A DNA stretch of 64,000 nt from Bacteroides sp. M10 (lineage in GTDB: Bacteria > Bacteroidota > Bacteroidia > Bacteroidales > Bacteroidaceae): NCBI RefSeq assembly GCF_014334015.1, contig NZ_CP060488.1, forward strand, positions 2,128,501-2,192,500, written 5' to 3'. Under the pieces are notes generated by a model, which ran no database searches, was not told the origin of the DNA, and saw only the letters and a list, made by a program, of their open reading frames with translations. Numbering within the stretch: position 1 is the stretch's first letter; each line of letters starts with the position of its first letter. The position numbers were made by a program, and so were the translations under genes. Below, piece by piece: positions 27,487 through 36,490 of the stretch.

Positions 27487-30400
27487 TTAGATATTAACAG
27501 TCAATCCTAAAGTCATTACCCTAGACAGTGGGTATTCCGCCCCTGTGGAACTTCCTAATTCCGGATCCCATTCTTTAAATTTAGCGAATGTCAATAAATT
27601 GGTACCAATAAAGAATACACGTATATTATTGAACTTAATCTTATTTACAATTGATTTAGGCAATGTATACCCTACTTCTAAAGTCTTCAAACGTAAATAT
27701 GAACCATTTTTTAGCCAGAAAGTGGACTTTTGTTGATTATTATCATTTCCACCATAGCTAAGACGTGGATAAGAAGCATTCGGATCTTCATTAGCAGGAA
27801 TTCCAAGTTTAGCTGCTGTGTCTGCATCAACCCAACGATTAGCTACTAAATTTCCCAAAACATTTCCCCACTGACTATCCTTGAAGGCAAATACCGTAGA
27901 ACCATTAATGAAGAATGAAGACTTTCCTGCTCCTTGAAAATGGACATTGAAATCAAATCCTTTCCATTGTGCAGAGATACCAAATCCGTAAATCAGATTC
28001 GGTTTGGTAGTCGCACCGATAGCTACTTTGTCACCATCATTGATTACACCATCTCCATTAACATCTTTATATTTAATATCACCCGGTTGTACTTTTCCCC
28101 ATGCTGTCTGTTGAGGACTGTTACGAATATCATCATAATCTTTAAAAAGACCTAATGCAATCAAACCTTTAGCTTGGTTTACACGGTAACCCGCTTCTGT
28201 CTGGTAAGGATAAACAGTATTTTCTTCATCCTTCTCCAATATCTCATTTTTACTATAAGTAAAATTACCACGAACCGTGAGGTTCACTCTGTTTATTTTC
28301 TGTTTATAGGCAAAATGGCCATCAAAACCTTGCGAACGTACACTACCCACATTTGCTTTAGGATTACTTCTCACAATTCCTACTATACCAGGTAGATATT
28401 TACGTTCCATATAAATACCATCGCGTTGTTCATGGAAATAGTCTACAGTGGCTGTAAACTTATCATTAAACAAAGAAAGGTCTACACCTATATCGTGCTT
28501 TGTTGCAATTTCCCAAGTAACGTTTTCAGAAGCTAATTGAGTATATGCCATACCATCATAAGAATTGCCATAACCATAATCACCCCAATTCCAACCAGGA
28601 AAGGTTACGTCCTTATCATTTTCTTTATATGACTTAGCAATTGTATATAGATAAGGAAAACGTTCACCCAATTTATCATTACCTACTTTACCATAAGAGT
28701 AACGCAGCTTGAACATATTCATCCATTCCAGATGTTTCTTAATGAATTTCTCTTCTGCAATGTTCCAAGCCAGAGAAAAAGCAGGGAAGAATCCGAATCG
28801 ATGTCCATCGGCAAAGTTTTCTGATCCGTTATAACCGAAGTTAAAATCTATGAAGTAACGATAATTCCAGTTATAACTAGCACGTCCTGCCAAGCCCATA
28901 TGACGTTTGGCAATGCCATTCTTTATATCTGTACCAATATCTACAGTAGTCCGATAAGCATCTTGGCTATATTTTAAAGTACCACCTACGTGATGCGCTT
29001 TGAATGCACGATTGTAGTGTAAAATTGCTTCTAAAAATTCAGTCCGGTTACCTGTTGAAATAGAGCTTTGAGTCATTTTTTCTTCGGTTCGCTGTTCTTT
29101 AAAAGTAATTTCCCCATCAGTATTTCGAAAACGTTCTGCGCGCCATGTTTGAGGCATTTTTTTACGGCTAATTTCGTTTGTGTTGTTAGTGTCGAAACCA
29201 AAACGACCTTCAAAACGCAATCCTTTAGTAATAAAATCCAGCTTCTGTTCTAAAGAAATATTAGTCTGAACCTTATTTTCCCAGATTTCAAAATATCCAG
29301 TTTGTGTTGCCAATACCCATGGATTGGAACGAGCATCTTCTTTTCCAAATGCTGGTACATAACCATTGGAATACATTACTGGAATACTAATCGGACTTTG
29401 ATTTATTAACGATGCCCATACATTTCCACCTTGTCCAGGAGCATTACGTTTCTTTAAAGAACCGGAAACACCGACTTTCACAAGAGTTGTTTTTGTGATG
29501 TCAATATCGGTATTCAAACGATAATTCCATCGTTGACTACCGGGATTGGTATTATAATCTTTACGAACTGCTTCATCTGTCTTATACATACCTTCTTCAC
29601 TAATATAGCTAAGCGAAACAAAATAACGTGCTGTACTACCACCACCGTTCATATTTACATTAGCACGATAAGTCATTGCTCCATCTTTCAATAATACATC
29701 TTTCCAGTCTACATTCGGATATAAATCCGGGTCAAGTCCTAAACGTAGAATTTCCAATTCGTCATTCTGATAGATCGGTTCTTGATTACGAGTAATACGT
29801 GCTTCATTCATCATTCTAGCATGAGTGTACCCATCTACAAATTCCGGTGTGATAGTCCGTGTGTTATAAGATGTTTCCACTTTAGCACTGATATTGATTT
29901 TACCAGCTTTACCATGTTTTGTTGTAATCAATACTACACCATTAGCACCACGAGGACCGTAAATTGCTGTAGTAGAAGCATCCTTTAAAACAGTAAACGA
30001 TTCAACATCCTCAATATTAATTTCATCGAGACTACGCTCAAATCCATCTACTAACACTAAAGCCGAGTTATCAGCTCCGAAAGTAGAAATACCACGAATC
30101 CAGAATTCCGAAGTATTTTTTCCAGGCTGACCGGATGTCTGCATAGCTAGAACACCTGCCACATTACCAGCCAAAGCATTTGAAAGATTTGCTGTCGGAT
30201 TTGCTTTCAGATCATTTACATTAACGGTAGTCACCGCTCCAGTCACAGTTAACTTCTTTTGTGCACCGGTTCCTGTAATAACGACTTCATCAAGCTCACT
30301 TGCTTCAGATTCCTTCATAATTACATTGACTACCTGCTGCCTTTTCACTAATACTTCCTGTTTATCAAAACCTATGTACGAGAATACTAGTCTTGAAAAC

Positions 30401-30600
30401 TCTTCAATACTAATTTTATAACGTCCGTTAATATCCGTAATTGCTCCTAAGCCAGCCTGATCTTTTACTGTTACATTGACACCGACCAGTGGCTCTTTAT
30501 TCGTATCCGTCACTACTCCCGTTACTTCAATTTTTTTCTGCGCAAAAGTGGCAACAGAAACCAGTAACAAACAAATGGTGATAAAATTCTTTATTTTCAT
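27487..30600 (-). CDS. SusC-like TonB-dependent transporter (PUL2)
   Basis: A 1037-residue SusC/RagA transporter: signal peptide (ending TFAQ), carboxypeptidase-regulatory-like domain (about 24-97, TGVVTDTNKEPLVGVNVTVKD), TonB-box-like DEVVITGTGAQKK, a plug with IRGISTFGADNSALVLVDGFER and TAIYGPRGANGVVLITTKHG, and a barrel ending SRVMTLGLTVNI. It imports glycan fragments across the outer membrane with its SusD. The PUL3 protein (39345-42449) is a clear paralogue with scattered substitutions throughout, so the two transporters have diverged and may prefer different ligands. Confidence 0.94.
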   Translation of the reverse strand: MKIKNFITICLLLVSVATFAQKKIEVTGVVTDTNKEPLVGVNVTVKDQAGLGAITDINGRYKISIEEFSRLVFSYIGFDKQEVLVKRQQVVNVIMKESEASELDEVVITGTGAQKKLTVTGAVTTVNVNDLKANPTANLSNALAGNVAGVLAMQTSGQPGKNTSEFWIRGISTFGADNSALVLVDGFERSLDEINIEDVESFTVLKDASTTAIYGPRGANGVVLITTKHGKAGKINISAKVETSYNTRTITPEFVDGYTHARMMNEARITRNQEPIYQNDELEILRLGLDPDLYPNVDWKDVLLKDGAMTYRANVNMNGGGSTARYFVSLSYISEEGMYKTDEAVRKDYNTNPGSQRWNYRLNTDIDITKTTLVKVGVSGSLKKRNAPGQGGNVWASLINQSPISIPVMYSNGYVPAFGKEDARSNPWVLATQTGYFEIWENKVQTNISLEQKLDFITKGLRFEGRFGFDTNNTNEISRKKMPQTWRAERFRNTDGEITFKEQRTEEKMTQSSISTGNRTEFLEAILHYNRAFKAHHVGGTLKYSQDAYRTTVDIGTDIKNGIAKRHMGLAGRASYNWNYRYFIDFNFGYNGSENFADGHRFGFFPAFSLAWNIAEEKFIKKHLEWMNMFKLRYSYGKVGNDKLGERFPYLYTIAKSYKENDKDVTFPGWNWGDYGYGNSYDGMAYTQLASENVTWEIATKHDIGVDLSLFNDKFTATVDYFHEQRDGIYMERKYLPGIVGIVRSNPKANVGSVRSQGFDGHFAYKQKINRVNLTVRGNFTYSKNEILEKDEENTVYPYQTEAGYRVNQAKGLIALGLFKDYDDIRNSPQQTAWGKVQPGDIKYKDVNGDGVINDGDKVAIGATTKPNLIYGFGISAQWKGFDFNVHFQGAGKSSFFINGSTVFAFKDSQWGNVLGNLVANRWVDADTAAKLGIPANEDPNASYPRLSYGGNDNNQQKSTFWLKNGSYLRLKTLEVGYTLPKSIVNKIKFNNIRVFFIGTNLLTFAKFKEWDPELGSSTGAEYPLSRVMTLGLTVNI

Positions 30601-30620
30601 GTGTTTTTTCTTTTATTCGG

Positions 30621-32135
30621 TTATTGTTCTCCCTCTTCCGGTTGACTCTCTTCCGGATGTTCTTCTGTCGCTTCAGGAATCTTTTCTAATGCTATCTTCC
30701 GGATACGATGATTGTTCACATCACCCACATAAAAAGTTTCTGTATCTTCATCATAAGCTAAAGCATAAGGATAATTAAAACGTGCTTCATCACGTAAATG
30801 GCCATCCACATATCCATTAGCATGTACATTCATTCCTGTGCTTCCTCTTCCAGCAAAAGTAGAGACTACTCCATCCGGAGTCAATTTACGTATACAGTGA
30901 TTATTACGATCCGTAAAATAGAAGTCATAACAATCCTCTTTATTCGCATCCTCATACTCTTTGTTAAATACGAAGACTCCCTGTCCGGGTTTATTCAAGC
31001 GTGCTTTTGTTCCTGCCAAATCTTTATAATCTGCTTGTCCGGGTTGTCCACAAACGATATACGGAGTTGTAAGCCGCTTGTTAACTCTGTCATAATTTGA
31101 ACGGAGAATATAGTGCTGATTCTGTACCATCATATAAACATAATCACCAGATGGATGAACGATAAAGTTAAATTCCCAGTTGGCATCCTGAATCGTAAAC
31201 AGTTCTTCTGCATGAGCTTTATTATCATTTGCCCCCCATTGGTAAAAATCATATCTGAGCACAGCCCCTGAACCAAAGAAATTATAGTATAATTCACCAT
31301 TTTCCGGGTGTATCATTGAGTTCTGACACCCTCTACTTGTGGTCAGACGTTTTACTACAGGATTCTGGAAATCTGTAACATCAACCATATCATTATCTTG
31401 GTTACGGATTAACATTATATTACTTGCGGCATTATCAGCTCCTTTTGAGCATGCTATAATCATAGTATCTTTACTTAAAGTCCATGACATGCTACGCAAG
31501 CGGTCGGCTCCTTCCGAACTACCGGTTATTCCAGTGTATATTCTTTCATTTTTCAAATCCAATATACGCATCGGCTTACCATTACCATTATTTTCTGCAT
31601 CCTGAGTTAAATACAGGATATCGTGGTTTTTCGGGTCAAATTCGAACCATGCAGGAAAATCTATTTTACCACAGTCACTAAAAGGACCTTCCTTTATAAT
31701 TTCTCCATTACCCTTCTCATCTACATATCCACATAAAGTTGATACGACCTTTTGTGGAACATATTTATATTTTGATGATACTATAACATCCTGTTCACCG
31801 ACTTTTACTTCAATAGTTCCTTCGTAACATTGTTGCGGGGTAATACAGTACAAACTATTACCTTTCGCATTAATTACTTTTGCTTCTTTCCCGCCTATTT
31901 TTACAAAGACAATAGAGGAATCAGTACCGAAATTACTACCGTAAATAATCATTCGAGTGTTTGCTCCTCCTGCTTTGGGAGCAAAATCCGTCACAGTCAC
32001 CGGTTGGCTGGGATCATAAGGTTCCGCAGACGCATCTTTATCATCTTTACAGCTACTGAAGCAAATCGTAAAGAGTAATAATAGAGCCATCCATTGAAAT
32101 TCAATGATCTCATGTCTCATAGTTTTACATTTCAT
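30621..32135 (-). CDS. IPT/TIG and NHL-repeat surface lipoprotein (PUL2)
   Basis: A 504-residue lipoprotein (FTICFSSCKDDKD, Cys near 29). An IPT/TIG Ig-like domain occupies about residues 45-127 (VTDFAPKAGGANTRMIIYGSNFG). The rest is a beta-propeller with NHL-type repeats, best seen at DGVVSTFAGRGSTG and ALAYDEDTETFYVGDVNNHRIRKI. This layout is common next to SusCD genes and is thought to serve as a surface glycan-binding or scaffold protein; no catalytic residues are evident. It starts 17 nt after the DUF4965-type gene and is 20 nt from SusC. The paralogue is at 37833-39332. Confidence 0.85.
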   Translation of the reverse strand: MKCKTMRHEIIEFQWMALLLLFTICFSSCKDDKDASAEPYDPSQPVTVTDFAPKAGGANTRMIIYGSNFGTDSSIVFVKIGGKEAKVINAKGNSLYCITPQQCYEGTIEVKVGEQDVIVSSKYKYVPQKVVSTLCGYVDEKGNGEIIKEGPFSDCGKIDFPAWFEFDPKNHDILYLTQDAENNGNGKPMRILDLKNERIYTGITGSSEGADRLRSMSWTLSKDTMIIACSKGADNAASNIMLIRNQDNDMVDVTDFQNPVVKRLTTSRGCQNSMIHPENGELYYNFFGSGAVLRYDFYQWGANDNKAHAEELFTIQDANWEFNFIVHPSGDYVYMMVQNQHYILRSNYDRVNKRLTTPYIVCGQPGQADYKDLAGTKARLNKPGQGVFVFNKEYEDANKEDCYDFYFTDRNNHCIRKLTPDGVVSTFAGRGSTGMNVHANGYVDGHLRDEARFNYPYALAYDEDTETFYVGDVNNHRIRKIALEKIPEATEEHPEESQPEEGEQ

Positions 32136-32152
32136 AATACACTAGATTTAAA

Positions 32153-34675
32153 TTATTGATTATTCTGAACTTTATCCATTAATACCTTCATCCAGTATCC
32201 TCCGATTACTGAACGTGCTCTGAATCCTACCCATTTACCGCTGTCTGTATGATGCCAGTCACTGATAGGTACACGTGATACTGTTTCATTGATATATTTA
32301 TAGACAGGATCAGAGAATTTCTGGAAGGTTTCCTTATCTGATGACATAGCTGCCGTCCACATGATCCAGTCGGATTTTGTGTATTCTTTACGAGAATCCA
32401 AAGGGAGTCCATAAGGATTCTGTTTTGTTAGATAATAATTGAGCTCTTTTCCAATTACATTATTAGGAAATAAATTCAGGTTCCACAATTTGTCCCAAAC
32501 CATATTATACTTCTGGCTCCAGGTATTCTTACGGTCGAAAGCCAAGCGATAGTGGTCGCCCTCATTCGCCATTTCTTCCCATTTCACTGCCATTTTCTTG
32601 GCTATATCCGCATATTTGTCTGCTACATCATTCAATCCGAGCATACGAGCCATCTCGCTGTATCCGGCCACTCCCATGATAGCTTTTACAGAAAGATTGG
32701 CATTGTGTGCCCAATGTCCGGCGAAGTCATCTGTGCAAAGTTGGTTTTCCGGGTCCTGTCCAAACTCTACTAAATAATTGGTCCATGTCGTTAGAATGTC
32801 CCAATATTTCTTAGCATAATCTGCATTACCTTCAATTTTCGAAATAGCTGCAGTTAGAATCACCATATTACCACTTTCTTCAATCGGCATGTCACCACCA
32901 TAAACTTGTCCATTAGCTATTGGATAAGTGCCAAGGTCATGTGCTGCGAAAGGTTTATCCCAGCGACCGCTAGCACTATATTCAAAGATACTAGTCATCA
33001 TTGCCTTTTGTAAATCAGGATTATAGACCAAAAACAGGGGAGCAGACGGATAGGTCAGGTCGACTGTATTGATACAACCATTACTGTTATTCTCTTTAGA
33101 GAACCACATCAGATTGCCTTCTTTGTCTGTAAATAGTTTGTGAGCAGAAATAACTTGACGATAGGCTGCAGAACAGATTTCTGCATATTTTTTACCACCA
33201 GCTTTTTCTGCATCGCTATAAATAAGCTCATCAAGTGCACGACAACGCTCCATGATGGATTGATAGTTATCTCTTAGTTTTTCGAAAGCATCAAAAATCG
33301 TTACTTTACCATCATGCTTCCAATATCCCATACGTTTCTCATACATATATTCAATGGAATAAATGTCATCATAACCGATCATCAAGAAACCATCTTTACC
33401 ATCTTTGGTAACAGTTCCAAAATTATGTACATAAGCCATTGCAGGAGTATTTTCTTCCCGACGAGTAATCCATTTGCTTTTACTTGAAGCTAAAGTTCCA
33501 TTTTTAACAAAAGCTTCCTTCATTCCGCTATAGTCACCCAAACTTATAGATTTTCCTGCTCCATTTACACTACCAAGATATACATATCCCCAGTCAGCAC
33601 AAATCAAATCACCTTTACGATCACATATCGGCTGGTTGATGGTGCCAGCTTCTACATAACTAATACCATTTTTCGATAATGTACGTGCAATAGTAGGTTG
33701 AGTAGTCTCATTCACTGCTAATACCGGAGTCGTTTCTATATAGAATTGTACATCATGCTCTTTTTTATCAAGAGGACGCACACGATAGGAGATGTAGTTA
33801 ATCGGAGTTGACAACAAATCCAAGTCATCTATCAATTGAGGTGCTGTAAATACGACATCTAATTCGACTGGTCCGCAAGTGAATGTATAGTAACTGGAAG
33901 TGGCTAGTACATCTACCGATTTCTGTACAGCCTCATTTTCAAATGTTACTGCATTTTTCTTTTCACGATATAAACCAAAATCCACATAAGATCCTCCTGT
34001 CGTGTTATGACAATGTGCTGCAATCACATTTTTACCATTACGAAGCTTCTTCTTGGCTTCGTCTGAAAGTTTTAGATTTACATTATTCTTCCATACGAGA
34101 TCTGTAGCAACCAGTTTTTCTCCATTTAAATATAATTCGAATACATCGTCATGAGAATAAATAAGAAAAATATTCTCTGTTAAATCCAAATCATTTATTT
34201 CAAATGTACGTCGGATATAAATATCTGTATTATCTCCTTTCCATTCTGTGCGAACACGTGGCATATCACGGCTACCGAAAGCTGCTTTACCTTTTTTCCA
34301 ACTACTATCATCAAACTGGAATTCTTGCCATCCATTTGCTGGTTGACTATTAGTATATGCAGCCTCCCAACGTTCCACATTTGTCATGGGAGCAATAGGT
34401 ATTATAGCTACTTGATCTTTACCCAGGAAACGATACACTTTACCATCTACGCGTAAAGCCCCTACTAATGGCTTCTTAGCTGTAGTCCAGTGTTCTGTAC
34501 TTCCTTCCATTAATTTATCATAAGGAGACCAGATAGAGAAGTGAGGATCTGAAACAACGATAGGTACCGATGGAGTACGTAGCGCTACCTCTTTTACTGG
34601 TTTAAATAAGTTGCCGGTTTGAGCATTTGCGAATAAACCGACCGAAAAGGCCATTACTGTTAGTAGTTTCTTCAT
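32153..34675 (-). CDS. Full-length DUF4965/'glutaminase A'-family protein, PUL2 leader and active copy of the rotor
   Basis: An 840-residue protein with a signal peptide (ending FANAQ). It contains PSVPIVVSDPHFSIWSPYDKL; a beta-sandwich resembling a GH2-type sugar-binding domain (about 105-235, WQEFQFDDSSWKKGKAAFG and IYIRRTFEIND); then DUF5127/DUF4965/DUF1793-type regions with CTDDFAGHWAHNANLSVKAI near the C-terminus. The family is annotated as glutaminase from fungal GtaA, but in this context a carbohydrate role is more plausible (inference). Residues 1-637 are unique in the window. Residues 638-840 (32153-32764) are a cassette repeated almost identically at 21740-22351 and 37204-37815. It is the first gene of PUL2, 17 nt before the IPT/NHL gene. 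Confidence 0.85.
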   Translation of the reverse strand: MKKLLTVMAFSVGLFANAQTGNLFKPVKEVALRTPSVPIVVSDPHFSIWSPYDKLMEGSTEHWTTAKKPLVGALRVDGKVYRFLGKDQVAIIPIAPMTNVERWEAAYTNSQPANGWQEFQFDDSSWKKGKAAFGSRDMPRVRTEWKGDNTDIYIRRTFEINDLDLTENIFLIYSHDDVFELYLNGEKLVATDLVWKNNVNLKLSDEAKKKLRNGKNVIAAHCHNTTGGSYVDFGLYREKKNAVTFENEAVQKSVDVLATSSYYTFTCGPVELDVVFTAPQLIDDLDLLSTPINYISYRVRPLDKKEHDVQFYIETTPVLAVNETTQPTIARTLSKNGISYVEAGTINQPICDRKGDLICADWGYVYLGSVNGAGKSISLGDYSGMKEAFVKNGTLASSKSKWITRREENTPAMAYVHNFGTVTKDGKDGFLMIGYDDIYSIEYMYEKRMGYWKHDGKVTIFDAFEKLRDNYQSIMERCRALDELIYSDAEKAGGKKYAEICSAAYRQVISAHKLFTDKEGNLMWFSKENNSNGCINTVDLTYPSAPLFLVYNPDLQKAMMTSIFEYSASGRWDKPFAAHDLGTYPIANGQVYGGDMPIEESGNMVILTAAISKIEGNADYAKKYWDILTTWTNYLVEFGQDPENQLCTDDFAGHWAHNANLSVKAIMGVAGYSEMARMLGLNDVADKYADIAKKMAVKWEEMANEGDHYRLAFDRKNTWSQKYNMVWDKLWNLNLFPNNVIGKELNYYLTKQNPYGLPLDSRKEYTKSDWIMWTAAMSSDKETFQKFSDPVYKYINETVSRVPISDWHHTDSGKWVGFRARSVIGGYWMKVLMDKVQNNQ
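32738..32768 (-). other. Candidate recombination site s2, inside the active gene
   Basis: On the minus strand the codons read GAG-TTT-GGA-CAG-GAC-CCG. In s1 and s3 the position of GAG is occupied by TAG. The shared sequence begins at AGT/TTT and continues through the cassette. Inverted relative to s3 (about 4.4 kb away) and direct relative to s1 (about 10.4 kb away). Confidence 0.65.
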
Positions 34676-35146
34676 AAATATTTTCTAATTAATCTACAAT
34701 TTTAAGGTTACCCATCTACAATCTTGTTTACCTATAAAGAAAAACAAACCCTACGTTTTCTTTTATTTCTCTTTTTACCTTCTTACTATTACCTTTTAAA
34801 TGCAATCTTACCTTTCTTATCGCTATACCTAAATAATATATTAAAATCAGTACTGTCGAATATTTATAAATGCTAGAGGAAAAGTTTATATAGAATTGTG
34901 TGTTTCAGGTAGGACCCAGGATTCATACAAATCCATTTGTTTTTCTATAGCATTTTATTTGTAACGCTACAAAATAATGGAATTAATGCTAAATATTAGG
35001 AAAATCTGTGTTCAAGAAAGGACAAAATCTATTCTTTTTTCATATTTTGAGTGTTTTTAAAGTGCAAAATAAGTCTCTTACAGTGTGCTTTGAGTAGTTT
35101 TTTTCCTTTTTGAGCAATATTTATCCACTTTTATTAAGATAGTACA
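34676..35146 (-). promoter_or_regulatory. Leader/promoter region of the DUF4965-type gene in the movable module
   Basis: About 470 nt of AT-rich sequence between the divergent DUF4965-type and recombinase genes. On the minus strand TAGGGTTTG (34745-34753) resembles the -7 consensus with one extra base. Upstream of it AAGGTAA occurs three times (complement TTACCTT at 34775, 34789 and 34808; spacing 14 and 19), a possible operator. The 50-nt element found at the sulfatase operons is absent. I saw no gene here. Confidence 0.4.
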
Positions 35147-36490
35147 ATGTTTTTGGAGGTTCTAGCTTTTAACGATGAGATATTGCTCATATCGAATAGC
35201 TTTTGTAATTTTGCAATACGAAAGCAATACAGATTTACTATCGCAAAATATACTCCATATATTAAACCAAAGTACGTCACTCGAGAGGGGACTACTGTCC
35301 TCTATGTTCGATATAACTACAATCGAACTAAGCGTACGCTCATCTCTACTGGATACAGTATTAAACCGGAACACTGGGATTCTAAAAAGAGATGGATTAA
35401 GCGCGCTTGTCCAAACTATGATGAAATTGATGCCTGCCTGATTAGAATAACGTCCAAGCTTGGAGAAATTCTTACATATGCTAAGATAAACGGAATAAGT
35501 CCAACCGTAGATTTTGTTTTACTTGAATTAAAAAAAAATAGAGAATATGAATTACGTCCTAATCGGGTAGATATATTTGACGCATTAGAAAGATATATTA
35601 CAGAAAAAGCTCTTGTTGTTTCTGCAGACCAAATAAAAGACTACCGAACACTTCGTAAACATCTGATCGCTTTCAAAGAACATTCATCGCAGCCAATTAC
35701 TTTTCATAACCTGAATCTTATATTTTACAATGAATTCATGGACTATTTATTTTATAAGGTTATAAAGCCCGATGGGAGTGTTGGCTTGCTCACTAATTCT
35801 GCAAAAATTATACGTTTGTTAAAGGGATTTGTTAATTATCAAATAGATAAAGGAGTTATTCCTCCAATTGACTTGAAGCATTTTAAGGTCGTAGAAGAAG
35901 AAACTGATGCTATTTATTTAAGTGAAAAGGAACTTTCAACAATACACGAGTTAGACTTGTCAGATGATAAGCAATTGGAAGAGATTAGAGATGTTTTTAT
36001 TACTGGGTGTTTTACAGGACTACGATATAGTGATCTCTCAACATTAAGTCCCGAACATATTGACTTAGATAATGAGATTATAAATCTCAAACAGAGAAAA
36101 GTGCATAAAGCTGTCATAATCCCTATGATCGATTATGTACCGGAAATACTCAAGAAGTACAACTATGATTTACCTAAAATTCCTAGATATATATTCAACG
36201 AAAGGGTTAAAGAATTAGGGCGAAGAGCAAAACTAAAACAGAAGATCGAAGTCGTTCGCAAGAAAGGGAAAGAACGGGAAAAGAGAGTCTATGAAAAATG
36301 GGAGATGATCTCTTCTCATACTTGCCGACGATCGTTTTGCACAAATATGTATTTATCCGGCTTTCCTGCCGGAGAACTTATGCGCATATCCGGGCATAAG
36401 AGTCCATCTGCATTCATGAGATATATAAAGGTTGATAATCTACAGGCTGCAAAAAGACTAAAAGAACTTCGAGCTAAACTTGCCAGGTAA
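35147..36490 (+). CDS. Tyrosine recombinase (candidate rotor invertase)
   Basis: A 447-residue reading frame of the Bacteroides tyrosine-recombinase type: arm-binding domain (about 40-100, TVLYVRYNYNRTKRTLISTG, PEHWD), SAM-like core-binding domain (about 140-235) and a catalytic domain with the full set: R293 (TGLRYSDL), Lys near 318, H391-x-x-R394 (SSHTCRRSF), H417 (ISGHKS) and nucleophile Y426 (FMRYIKV). It breaks and rejoins DNA at short specific sites. The first 25-30 residues may be untranslated: a promoter (ATTG 35182-35185, TAATTTTG 35206-35213) lies inside this stretch and no later in-frame ATG occurs before the conserved domain, so a non-ATG start near 35225-35260 is possible. It lies inside the module bounded by s2 and s3, with no transposon or phage genes nearby. 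Confidence 0.9.
   Translation: MFLEVLAFNDEILLISNSFCNFAIRKQYRFTIAKYTPYIKPKYVTREGTTVLYVRYNYNRTKRTLISTGYSIKPEHWDSKKRWIKRACPNYDEIDACLIRITSKLGEILTYAKINGISPTVDFVLLELKKNREYELRPNRVDIFDALERYITEKALVVSADQIKDYRTLRKHLIAFKEHSSQPITFHNLNLIFYNEFMDYLFYKVIKPDGSVGLLTNSAKIIRLLKGFVNYQIDKGVIPPIDLKHFKVVEEETDAIYLSEKELSTIHELDLSDDKQLEEIRDVFITGCFTGLRYSDLSTLSPEHIDLDNEIINLKQRKVHKAVIIPMIDYVPEILKKYNYDLPKIPRYIFNERVKELGRRAKLKQKIEVVRKKGKEREKRVYEKWEMISSHTCRRSFCTNMYLSGFPAGELMRISGHKSPSAFMRYIKVDNLQAAKRLKELRAKLAR
35182..35213 (+). promoter_or_regulatory. Probable promoter of the recombinase gene
   Basis: ATTG (35182-35185, close to -33 TTTG) is followed after 20 nt by TAATTTTG (35206-35213), a perfect TAnnTTTG. The layout TTTTGTAATTTTGCA is very typical of Bacteroides promoters. 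It implies that the annotated ATG at 35147 is upstream of transcription start. Confidence 0.5.

Larger units (their letters stand above)
24413..32764 (-). repeat. Left arm of large inverted duplication (PUL2 with cassette)
   Basis: Gene order cassette, IPT/NHL, SusC, SusD, DUF1735 on the minus strand is repeated in mirror image at 37204-45553. Similarity is highest in the cassette, and lower and uneven in the other genes, so the duplication is old in the PUL but the cassette has stayed uniform. Confidence 0.85.

Noticed and set aside
35147..36490. Integrase of a conjugative transposon or prophage
   Set aside because: No mobilisation, transfer, phage or excisionase genes lie nearby, and the gene is bounded by the cassette sites. 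A local invertase fits better, though an origin from such an element is possible.
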